DNA from: Thermodesulfobacteriota bacterium
Lineage (GTDB): Bacteria > Desulfobacterota > Desulfocorpusculales > Desulfocorpusculum
Assembly (NCBI GenBank): GCA_028275295.1
Contig: JAPWUY010000125.1
Span: forward strand, 1-6,192
Direction of reading: 5' to 3'
DNA length: 6,192 nt
This document shows, piece by piece, positions 1 through 5,971 of the stretch. The position numbers were made by a program, and so were the translations under genes. Position 1 is the stretch's first letter. Every line of letters begins with the position of its first letter. A model generated the notes under the pieces. It saw only the letters and a list, made by a program, of their open reading frames with translations. It made no database searches and was not told the origin of the DNA.

Positions 1-351
1 GGCCTTACTCATGCCAAGGCATTTCATCACGCGAGATGGGTGGCAAAAGGCCCGTGGCCTAACGGACACATGCCTCGGTCAAGCCCAAGCATTCTTTAAC
101 GGGCGTGCGGAGCCCGCCCCTCCGCTGGGTGGCAAGGCCGAGCTAAGGGCCCTTGCGGTAAAAGGCCCGAGATCAGGCGAAGGGAGATTGTCCCGGAGGG
201 ACGCACTCTGCGCGTCCGGATTGCAAGGCCTTGCGGCGGAGGGCACGGAAAATGACTCCCAGACTGATTTTCTAGGGGGGATGCCCCCTGTGCATCCCCA
301 TCGGGAGTCCGTCAGCCCCTACCCCACCTGGGCCTCCAACTACTCTCCTCA
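1..351. other. Gene-free flank rich in short inverted repeats
   Basis: No convincing gene is visible here. One plus-strand frame stays open from the left edge to 361, but its translation is low-complexity, shows no domain I recognise and runs through the dyads near 254-309 into the end of the neighbouring gene. Two other plus frames are open from the left edge and stop at 60-62 and 97-99; either could be the tail of a gene outside the window, but nothing identifies it. The DNA carries many small perfect dyads: 48-52/56-60, 100-104/112-116, 107-112/120-125, 199-204/212-217, a 12-bp palindrome at 223-234 and 277-284/292-299. Two short direct repeats are also present (TGGGTGGCAA at 37 and 126, AAAAGGCCCG at 45 and 160). 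I see no tRNA, rRNA, RNase P or tmRNA signature. Confidence 0.55.
254..309 (-). terminator. Nested hairpin, likely terminator of the GAF-ANTAR gene
   Basis: Two perfect inverted repeats are nested. The outer arms are 254-260 (GACTCCC) and 303-309 (GGGAGTC). The inner arms are 277-284 (GGGGATGC) and 292-299 (GCATCCCC) around a 7-nt loop. Read leftward, the outer stem ends with GGGAGTC followed by ATTTT, so a short T-run follows the hairpin as in an intrinsic terminator. It lies about 42 nt past the stop codon of the leftward gene. The T-run is short, and a 16-nt unpaired stretch on one side makes the fold imperfect, so a non-terminator structured element is also possible. Confidence 0.5.
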
Positions 352-1056
352 TCAGATCTGATCAGCCAGGATTATGGCCTCAGCTATCTCCCTCATGGAT
401 TTTCTGGTATTCATGCTTTGTCTCTGAATTCTCCTGTAAGCCTCTTCAGGGCTCAGCCCCTTTTTCATTATGAGGATCTCCTTGGCCCTTTCCACGAGCT
501 TCCTGCTTTCCAGCTCTTCCTGGATGACGCGAGTTTTGACCATGAGCTCGGTGTTCTCTATTGCCACTGCAGCTTGATTGGCAACCGTGATGAGAAGGTT
601 CACTTCCGTTTCGGTGAACTCTCTCCTGGATGAACTGTAGCAATTGAGTACCCCTATCACCCTGTCCTTGACGGACATGGGCACGCTCAGCATGGAGGTC
701 AGCCCCAGCTTTCTCGCCATTTCCTTCTCCTTGTAGAGGGGATGTTCCAGCACATTTGCAATCTGCATGGGTTGCCTGGTTTCAGCCACCTTCCCCACCA
801 CTCCCTCCCCCCATTTCAAGGTTCTCTCCTTGAGATAGTCCTTGCTTATGGTCTGAGTGGCCCTGAGTTTGAAGCATCCCTCCTTTTCGTCCAAGAGCCA
901 GAGGGACACTATCTTGGAGTCCATGACCCCCGCGGTCAGGGTGACTATGAGTTTCAGGATGTCATCCAGATACAGATCCGAGGTGATGGCCCTGCTTATC
1001 TCGGAAAGCACCTGGATCTGTCTCTCGAAAGGGACTCTCTCTGGCAAACGAATCAC
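352..1056 (-). CDS. GAF and ANTAR domain protein, predicted transcription antiterminator
   Basis: This is a predicted cytoplasmic RNA-binding regulator: an N-terminal GAF sensor joined to a C-terminal ANTAR output domain. ANTAR proteins bind two-hairpin RNA leaders and prevent termination (established for AmiR, NasR and EutV). From a GTG start at 1056 it has 234 residues. The GAF domain spans about 29-170 (blocks SMLSVPM, DRVIGVLN, AAVAIEN). The ANTAR domain spans about 180-230, with the hallmark pattern LESRKLVERAKEIL, then SMNT and a final AEAIILA. There is no receiver domain, membrane segment or signal peptide. The frame continues upstream to a GTG at 1146 (264 residues), which also has a GAGGG six bases ahead. 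I prefer 1056 because AGGGAG lies 8 nt ahead, the extra 30 residues look non-coding and A/T-rich, and promoter-like elements fall there. It diverges from the kinase operon. Family call is sure; ligand and RNA target are unknown. Confidence 0.88.
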   Translation of the reverse strand: MIRLPERVPFERQIQVLSEISRAITSDLYLDDILKLIVTLTAGVMDSKIVSLWLLDEKEGCFKLRATQTISKDYLKERTLKWGEGVVGKVAETRQPMQIANVLEHPLYKEKEMARKLGLTSMLSVPMSVKDRVIGVLNCYSSSRREFTETEVNLLITVANQAAVAIENTELMVKTRVIQEELESRKLVERAKEILIMKKGLSPEEAYRRIQRQSMNTRKSMREIAEAIILADQI

Positions 1057-1102
1057 CCCCTCTTCTCCCTTTCCGGCACGGAGTCGCGAGATCCTGTGGC
1101 CC

Positions 1103-1118
1103 TGTATAGCTCCTGCCA
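1103..1118 (-). promoter_or_regulatory. Possible sigma54 (-24/-12) promoter for the GAF-ANTAR gene
   Basis: Read leftward from 1118 the bases are TGGCAGGAGCTATACA. The -24 half (TGGCA, then a G fitting R) matches the sigma54 consensus, and the -12 half sits at the right distance. The usually invariant -12 GC is AC, which weakens the call. A start site near 1092 would leave about 36 nt before the GTG at 1056. A sigma54 activator is encoded in the divergent operon, so control of this gene by that regulator is a plausible inference. No upstream enhancer site was identified. Confidence 0.27.
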
Positions 1119-1120
1119 GT

Positions 1121-1148
1121 ATGCTAGTATCTAAAGAAAATCTCACAA
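1121..1148 (-). promoter_or_regulatory. Possible sigma70-type promoter for the GAF-ANTAR gene
   Basis: Leftward, TTGTGA (1148-1143) is separated by 16 bp from TAGCAT (1126-1121). Each hexamer matches its consensus at four of six positions. The segment is visibly A/T-richer than its surroundings. It overlaps the ribosome binding site of the divergent gene, so the two directions could interfere. It competes as an explanation with the sigma54-like site just downstream. Confidence 0.25.
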
Positions 1149-1152
1149 GGAG
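1147..1152 (+). promoter_or_regulatory. Ribosome binding site fixing the 1160 start
   Basis: AAGGAG lies 7 nt ahead of the ATG at 1160. It decides the start, because the reading frame is open for another 101 codons upstream, back to an ATG at 857, antisense to the GAF-ANTAR gene. No comparably good site supports an upstream start. Confidence 0.8.
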
Positions 1153-1159
1153 CCCTCAC

Positions 1160-2461
1160 ATGCAAGGGAAAAGGATAAGCTCTGGGGTCCGGGCACTGGA
1201 CAGACTCCTCGGAGGCCTGAGGGTGGGAGATAATGTGGTCTGGCACATGGATTCAGCAGTGTTTCTGGAGGCCTTCTTGGGTGGCCTTCTCAAGGTCGCG
1301 ACAAGACGGGGCGAGGGAGCGGTCTTCGTGACCGTCAATTCTCCACCCAAGACCATTTTGGGCAGGCTGAAATCCGTGGTAGATCATCCCAATGTCACAG
1401 TGATAGATGGATTCACTTGGGGAAAAGGCGAAGGAGCAGAGCTTTTCACAGACTGTTACGAGGAACTCTACGCCAACTGCAAGTGCCGTGTTGTGCCCGT
1501 CCCGGAGCCCGAGAAGGTGGAGGCCTTTCTCCGGGTGCTCAACGAGATCGAGGAGCAAATGCCCCCGGGAACCAGGTACATCTTCGACAGCTTGACAGGC
1601 ATGGTACACCTCTGGGGGACGGAAGAGCCAGTATTGGGCTTCTTCACGAGACAATGCCCTAGACTCTATGAGCTCCAGACAGTGGCTTACTGGATCTTGG
1701 AGAGGGGAGCCCACACCAACAGGTTCAGGGCCGAGATAAATCACATAACCCAGGTAGCCTTGGAGCTAGTTATAAAGGAAGGGAATCCCGTGCTCAAGGT
1801 GTTGAAGGCCCAAGGGAGGGAGAGCTCATCCACCCTAAGACCCAAGAACCTGGTGTTTACGGGAAAGGGGGTACAGCTTCTGGATGAGAACGGCAAAGGA
1901 GGTCTAGAATTTCTCATTGGACCCAGGCTCAGAAGCATAAGGCAGAGGAGGGGGATATCCCAGGTCGAGCTGGCCAAATCCATAGGGGTATCGCCCAGCA
2001 CTATCTCCCAGGTGGAGGCGCAGCAGATAATCCTCTCACTCCCTGTTCTTGTCCGAGCCGCCAGGGCCCTAGGCGTGAGTGTGGACGAGCTCGTGGGAGG
2101 GGCGATGGCCGAATCTCACTCACCCATCATCGCAAGGGACCAGTACCAGGCGGTCAATTTGGGGAGAGCCATAGAGGGGTTGGTCTCAGTGCTGAAAATA
2201 ACCCCTCCTACCGCAGGCCCAGGGGGCTTCGAGGCTTATGAAGTGACCATCCAGCCTCAGGCGCGTCTCGGAGGCCATTTCTTCAACCAGAAGGGGGCCG
2301 AGCTCGGATACTTGATGGAGGGAGAGCTCCTGGTGGAGTTTCGAGAGAGGAAGTTCTTGATGGAGAGGGGTGACTCCATAAGGCTCCTCGAGGAACTACC
2401 CCGAGGCTGGGAGAACCCCAAAGAGACTCCGGCCCGCCTCATCTGGATAATGGGAAAGTGA
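1160..2461 (+). CDS. KaiC/RAD55-like domain - XRE helix-turn-helix - cupin fusion regulator
   Basis: The 433-residue predicted cytoplasmic DNA-binding regulator has three parts. Residues 5-225 look like a KaiC/RAD55-type RecA fold: it opens with ISSGVRALDRLLGGLRVGD, as KaiC-family domains do, and has a Walker B-like stretch RYIFDSLTGM at 139-148. Where Walker A (GxxxxGKT) should follow the opening there is only NVVWHMDSAVF (25-35), so ATP hydrolysis is unlikely. Residues 252-311 are an XRE/Cro-type helix-turn-helix (RQRRGISQVELAKSIGVSPS, then TISQVE). Residues 350-433 resemble the small cupin found in XRE-cupin repressors (YLMEGELLVEF, GDSIRL, ARLIWIMG). Cupin metal ligands look incomplete: H373 is present, but the later expected His appears as R415 or G416 in LPRGWEN. 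The gene heads the kinase operon, 18 nt before the kinase gene. HTH and cupin are clear; the RecA-fold call is good but degenerate. DNA target and ligand are unknown. Confidence 0.85.
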   Translation: MQGKRISSGVRALDRLLGGLRVGDNVVWHMDSAVFLEAFLGGLLKVATRRGEGAVFVTVNSPPKTILGRLKSVVDHPNVTVIDGFTWGKGEGAELFTDCYEELYANCKCRVVPVPEPEKVEAFLRVLNEIEEQMPPGTRYIFDSLTGMVHLWGTEEPVLGFFTRQCPRLYELQTVAYWILERGAHTNRFRAEINHITQVALELVIKEGNPVLKVLKAQGRESSSTLRPKNLVFTGKGVQLLDENGKGGLEFLIGPRLRSIRQRRGISQVELAKSIGVSPSTISQVEAQQIILSLPVLVRAARALGVSVDELVGGAMAESHSPIIARDQYQAVNLGRAIEGLVSVLKITPPTAGPGGFEAYEVTIQPQARLGGHFFNQKGAELGYLMEGELLVEFRERKFLMERGDSIRLLEELPRGWENPKETPARLIWIMGK

Positions 2462-2479
2462 AAGAGGATCGAGAGGAAG

Positions 2480-4267
2480 ATGAGCCAGATCACCGTCTCT
2501 CAAGCAACGGATCTTACGGACCAGGGGCTTCGAGGGGAGCGCGAGGAGTCCAGGGCGCTCAAGGATGAGGTGGACAAGCTCAGGCTCCTCTTTCAGACAG
2601 CTGCCCTCATAAACGCGACCATGGATCCCCGGCAGGTCATATCTCTTGTCCTCAAGGAGGCGGTGAGGATCATGGGTGCCACGAGCGGATCCCTCAGAAT
2701 GGTGGACGAGGAAAATGGCCTCCTGAGGCTCGAAATGGCAATAGGAAAGGGGAGGAATGCTAGAAGGGCCCTGCAACTCAAGCTTGGAGAAGGTATAACA
2801 GGGTGGGTGGCCCTTCATGGAGAGCCTCTCCTCGTCCGGGACGTGACCAAGGAGCCCAGGTATCTCCCCATCAGGAAGGGAGTGAAAAGCGAGATGGCAG
2901 TCCCCCTCTGTGTGGAAGGGAAGGTCATAGGGGTTCTGAACCTCGACTCCAATCGCCTCAATGCCTTCACTGAGAATGATCTGGAACTGCTCACTGCATT
3001 GGCCAACCAGTCTGCCAGAGTCTTTCACAATGCCAGGCTCCACGAGCAGCTTAAGAAAAAGGCCATGGAGCTCAGATCGCTATTTTCAGTGGGGCAAGCG
3101 ATAGTCTCCTCCCTCAATCTTGACGAGGTCTTGGGCCGCATAACCAGGAAGGTGGTCGAGCTCATGGAGCCAGTGAAACTGTGCTCCCTCATGCTTCTTG
3201 ACCATGGGAAAGGGGAACTAGTCATCAGGGCAGTTCATGGGGCCAGCGAGCGTTACACGAAAAAGCCGCCCCTCAAGGTCACGGAAAGCCTCCTGGGAAG
3301 GGTGGCGAGGGAGAAGACCCCATTGATCGTCCAGGACGTCAGGCGCCATCCAGAGTTCAGGTACTCGAGGCTAGCCCGAAAGGAGGGCCTGGTCTCTCTT
3401 CTCTCGGTGCCCATGATTTGCCAAGATAGGGTCATAGGAGTGCTCAATGCTTACACGGGCAAGGAACACAGATTTTCCTCGGAGGAGGTGGAACTACTGG
3501 CCACACTCGCTAGCCAATCGGCAATAGCCATAGAGAATGCCAGGCTTTACGAGAGCGTTGTTTCAGCCGAAGAGAGGATCCGCCAAGGCGAGAGGCTGCT
3601 TCTCCTCGGGGAGATCGCCGCTGAGGTTGCCCACGAGATCAGAAACCCCCTCACGGTGATAAGGATGCTTGCTCACTCGGTGAAGGAGACCTTCCCACCC
3701 GAAGATCCACGGAGCAAGGATTTGCTCATAATAGAGCAAAAGATCGGCCAGATGGCAGGCCTAGTGGAGCAAATCCTGGAGATGGCGAAGCAGAGGAAAT
3801 TCGAATGGAACCCAGTAGAAGTGCACACCGTTTTCCAGGAGACTCTGGAGCTCCTGAGACACAGATTGACCAAGCAGAGGGTCAAGCTCGTGACCAAGTG
3901 GGGCAGGGGTGTCCCTCCTGTCCTGGGAGACAAGGGCCAGCTGGAACAAATGGCCCTGAATCTGCTCCTCAATGCCTGTCAGGCCATGCCCGAGGGAGGC
4001 CAGCTCACCATCAGGACGGGAACGAGAAGAAGGAGGCCAGGGGGTAGACTCGTGTGGATCGCTGTGGAGGACACAGGTTGCGGGATCCCGGAAGGGAAAG
4101 TTGAGGAGATATTCCAGCCATTTGTCTCCTTCAGATCTGGCGGGATTGGCCTCGGGCTGTCAGTGGTCCACAGGGTCGTCAGACACCACAAGGGGACGAT
4201 CACTGTGAAGAGCATTCCAACAGGGGGGAGCCGGTTCTTGGTGGAGTTCCCGGCTTGGGAGTCGTGA
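2480..4267 (+). CDS. Soluble GAF-GAF sensor histidine kinase (NtrB-like class)
   Basis: This is a 595-residue cytoplasmic sensor kinase, expected to autophosphorylate on histidine and pass phosphate to the regulator encoded 1 nt downstream. No membrane segment or signal peptide is seen. Residues 20-40 form a charged, probably coiled-coil start. GAF1 spans about 45-185 (EMAVPL, VIGVLNLDS) and GAF2 about 208-355 (LLSVPM, DRVIGVLN, AIAIEN). HisKA follows at about 368-440 with H-box EVAHEIRNPL and phosphoacceptor H385. The ATPase domain has the N-box LNLLLNACQAM (493-503), G1 DTGCGIP (531-537), F-box IFQPF (544-548) and G2 GIGLGL (555-560), so it looks fully active. AGGA lies very close to the ATG; a better spaced but weaker GAGG sits 12 nt upstream, so translation may depend partly on the upstream gene. 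The signal is unknown; GAF2 resembles the GAF of the divergent ANTAR protein. Confidence 0.92.
   Translation: MSQITVSQATDLTDQGLRGEREESRALKDEVDKLRLLFQTAALINATMDPRQVISLVLKEAVRIMGATSGSLRMVDEENGLLRLEMAIGKGRNARRALQLKLGEGITGWVALHGEPLLVRDVTKEPRYLPIRKGVKSEMAVPLCVEGKVIGVLNLDSNRLNAFTENDLELLTALANQSARVFHNARLHEQLKKKAMELRSLFSVGQAIVSSLNLDEVLGRITRKVVELMEPVKLCSLMLLDHGKGELVIRAVHGASERYTKKPPLKVTESLLGRVAREKTPLIVQDVRRHPEFRYSRLARKEGLVSLLSVPMICQDRVIGVLNAYTGKEHRFSSEEVELLATLASQSAIAIENARLYESVVSAEERIRQGERLLLLGEIAAEVAHEIRNPLTVIRMLAHSVKETFPPEDPRSKDLLIIEQKIGQMAGLVEQILEMAKQRKFEWNPVEVHTVFQETLELLRHRLTKQRVKLVTKWGRGVPPVLGDKGQLEQMALNLLLNACQAMPEGGQLTIRTGTRRRRPGGRLVWIAVEDTGCGIPEGKVEEIFQPFVSFRSGGIGLGLSVVHRVVRHHKGTITVKSIPTGGSRFLVEFPAWES
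4257..4261 (+). promoter_or_regulatory. Ribosome binding site inside the end of the kinase gene
   Basis: GGGAG lies 7 nt before the ATG at 4269, within the last codons of the kinase gene. With only 1 nt between the kinase stop and this start, the two genes are probably translationally coupled, which would keep kinase and regulator in proportion. Confidence 0.6.
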
Positions 4268-4268
4268 G

Positions 4269-5663
4269 ATGCCTACCATAATGATAGTGGACGACGAGAA
4301 GGACGTTCATTACTCCTTTGAGAGGCTTCTTTCGAGCCAAAACGTGAGGGTCCTGTGCGCCGCAAGCGGTGAAGAGGCCCTGGCAAAGATGGAGAGGGGT
4401 TCCATTGACCTTGTCTTGATGGATGTTCGCATGGGGGGCCTGAGCGGCCTCGAGACCCTCCAGAAGATGAAGGAAAGGTATCCCAAAGTGCCTGTCATCA
4501 TCATGACCGCATACGGCACCACGGACACTGCAATAGAGTCCATGAAATACGGGGCCTTCGACTACGTCCAAAAGCCTTTCGAGATACCCAAGCTGAAGGC
4601 CATGATCCAAAACGCCCTGGAAGTTTCGAGGAGGATGAGGGAAGTCGTCCTATTGCCGTCGGCCGGGGGAGGCGAGAAGAGGGGGCAGGCCATAATCGGT
4701 AATTCCCAGGCGATGCAGGAGATCTACAAGCGCATAGGGCAAGTAGCGCCAACCGATGCGATGGTCCTCCTCACAGGAGAAAGGGGCACTGGGAAGGAAC
4801 TGGTAGCCAGAGCCATCTACCACCACAGCAGGAGGTCCAACAAGCCTTATCTGCCCATAAATTGTGCTGCCATTCCCATGGAGTTACTGGAAAGCGAACT
4901 CTTCGGTTACGAGAGAGGGGCTTTCACAGGAGCCTATCATCGCAGGATTGGGAAGCTCGAACAGTGTCAGGGAGGGACATTGTTCCTGGATGAAATTGGG
5001 GACATGCCATTGGCGACTCAAGCAAAGCTCTTGAGGGTCCTTCAGGACAAGACCTTCGAGAGGTTGGGAGGAGACGAGAGGATCCAGGTGGATGTGAGGT
5101 TCATAGTGGCTACCAATAAGGAGCTGGAAAGACTGGTTCAGGAAGGAAGATTCCGGGCGGATCTTTACGATCGCCTCAATGTGGTCAGGATTCACCTCCC
5201 TCCCCTCAGGGAAAGGAAGGAGGACATACCCCTTCTCGTGGAATACTTCCTGAGGAGATTTGGGAACAAGGTGAGGGGAATAAGCCGGAGGGCACTGAAT
5301 CTCCTTATGGAACATGACTGGCCAGGGAACGTGAGAGAGCTCCAAAACGTTATAGAGAGGGCAGTGATCCTAGCGAGAAGTGAAACCTTGGATGAGAGGG
5401 ACATAGAGCTCTCCTCCAGGGAAAGTCCCCGAGACTCAGAAGCCCAGGCCCGCAAGCTCCAGGATCATATGAGGGCTATCTTCCAGATGGGAAAGACCAT
5501 GGGAGGGGGGCTCAATCTTCTCCGAGAGATGGAAAGGGAATTCATTCGTCAGGCATTGGAAGAGAGCCGAGGCAACCAGAGCCAGGCTGCAAGGATCCTG
5601 GGGATAAACAGGAACACGCTGAGAAACAAGATGAAGGCCTACGGACTGGACAAAAACCCCTGA
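4269..5663 (+). CDS. NtrC-family sigma54-dependent response regulator
   Basis: The 464-residue protein has the complete architecture of a sigma54 enhancer-binding activator, which uses ATP to remodel RNA polymerase-sigma54 at -24/-12 promoters once phosphorylated. The receiver domain (about 1-120) has acidic pocket D8/D9, phosphoacceptor D52, T80 and K102. The AAA+ domain (about 140-370) has Walker A GERGTGKE (170-177), the sigma54-contact loop GAFTGA (217-222), Walker B TLFLDEIGDM (237-246), arginine-finger region GRFRADLYDRLN (293-304) and sensor II WPGNVREL (351-358). A Fis-type helix-turn-helix (about 435-460, GNQSQAARILGINRNTLRNK) ends the protein. All catalytic motifs are intact and the length is normal. 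It is the last gene of the operon, and the adjacent GAF kinase is its likely partner. Family certain; targets not shown by the sequence, and no upstream activator sites could be identified. Confidence 0.95.
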   Translation: MPTIMIVDDEKDVHYSFERLLSSQNVRVLCAASGEEALAKMERGSIDLVLMDVRMGGLSGLETLQKMKERYPKVPVIIMTAYGTTDTAIESMKYGAFDYVQKPFEIPKLKAMIQNALEVSRRMREVVLLPSAGGGEKRGQAIIGNSQAMQEIYKRIGQVAPTDAMVLLTGERGTGKELVARAIYHHSRRSNKPYLPINCAAIPMELLESELFGYERGAFTGAYHRRIGKLEQCQGGTLFLDEIGDMPLATQAKLLRVLQDKTFERLGGDERIQVDVRFIVATNKELERLVQEGRFRADLYDRLNVVRIHLPPLRERKEDIPLLVEYFLRRFGNKVRGISRRALNLLMEHDWPGNVRELQNVIERAVILARSETLDERDIELSSRESPRDSEAQARKLQDHMRAIFQMGKTMGGGLNLLREMEREFIRQALEESRGNQSQAARILGINRNTLRNKMKAYGLDKNP

Positions 5664-5712
5664 GAGAGAATTGGAGACCCCCTCTGCCCTCCCGCATATC
5701 CGGTAACTGACC

Positions 5713-5762
5713 AGAAGACGAGCACATTGCTCAAAAGCTGTCACCTGCCGAATCTGTCTTCT
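5713..5762. repeat. Inverted repeat with inner hairpin
   Basis: AGAAGAC (5713-5719) pairs perfectly with GTCTTCT (5756-5762). Immediately inside the left arm a second perfect hairpin, GAGCA-CAT-TGCTC (5720-5732), abuts it, leaving about 23 nt unpaired. As RNA this would form a bulged or branched stem. No T-run follows, so it is not a standard terminator. Confidence 0.45.
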
Positions 5763-5766
5763 CTCT

Positions 5767-5829
5767 GATCGTGCCTTCCTCTGGCAATAATGGCGAGGTT
5801 TCTCCCATCTCCTCGCTTTTGGCACGATC
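5767..5829. repeat. Nine-bp inverted repeat enclosing a second hairpin
   Basis: GATCGTGCC (5767-5775) and GGCACGATC (5821-5829) are perfect reverse complements 45 nt apart. A 6-bp stem, GCGAGG (5793-5798) with CCTCGC (5811-5816), lies inside. The right outer arm also overlaps a smaller dyad, TGGCA (5820-5824) with TGCCA (5831-5835) around a six-base loop, so the two pairings exclude each other. Confidence 0.55.
5793..5820 (+). terminator. Weak intrinsic terminator candidate
   Basis: The stem GCGAGG/CCTCGC has a 12-nt loop and is followed directly by TTTT (5817-5820). It lies about 130 nt after the stop of the sigma54 activator gene, so it could end the operon transcript. It could equally be an attenuator in the leader of the next gene. 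The long loop and short T-run make it weak. Confidence 0.3.
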
Positions 5830-5843
5830 CTGCCATAGAAGGG

Positions 5844-5863
5844 CTCGAGTGATCATTCTCGAG
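5844..5863. repeat. Paired CTCGAG operator-like element
   Basis: CTCGAGTGA occurs twice, at 5844 and 5858, with a 14-bp period; TGATCA (5850-5855), itself a palindrome, lies between the two CTCGAG cores. A third CTCGAG sits at 5906-5911 within TCTCGAGA. The compact, near-symmetric arrangement ahead of a gene resembles a dimer-binding operator. Which protein would bind is unknown. Confidence 0.35.
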
Positions 5864-5971
5864 TGAGGACCCGACGGGATCTTGACTTCATTTCCCAAGG
5901 GGATTCTCGAGAGAGTGGCCTCAAGCACAAGAGGATGCCAAAAAGGTCTTCTTTCGGGGAGATGGCCCGCT

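Noticed and set aside
1..250. Structured RNA of a known class (RNase P, tmRNA, tRNA, cobalamin riboswitch)
   Set aside because: The hallmark conserved sequences of these classes are not present on either strand.
11..361. 116-codon plus-strand open frame at the left edge
   Set aside because: No recognisable domain, no good ribosome binding site, odd composition, and it runs through the terminator dyads into the antisense end of the GAF-ANTAR gene.
1073..1110. Plus-strand sigma54-like sites (GGCACGGAGTCGC and TGGCCCTGTATAGC) ahead of the operon
   Set aside because: Both have GG-N9-GC spacing, one base short, and poor -12 halves.
857..1159. N-terminal extension of the KaiC-like/XRE/cupin gene back to an ATG at 857
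   Set aside because: It is antisense to the GAF domain of the leftward gene, has no protein-like character, and a strong AAGGAG is placed ideally for the ATG at 1160.
4200..5825. Long minus-strand open frames opposite the sigma54 activator gene
   Set aside because: They are shadow frames of a clearly coding gene with intact domain motifs on the other strand, and their translations show no domain.
5821..5834. TGGCACGATCCTGCC as a sigma54 promoter ahead of the iron-sulfur subunit gene
   Set aside because: The GG and GC are 9 nt apart rather than the strictly required 10, and the sequence is better explained as part of two inverted repeats.
5882..5910. sigma70 promoter from TTGACT at 5882
   Set aside because: The -35 is good but every hexamer at 16-18 bp spacing is GC-rich and unlike TATAAT.
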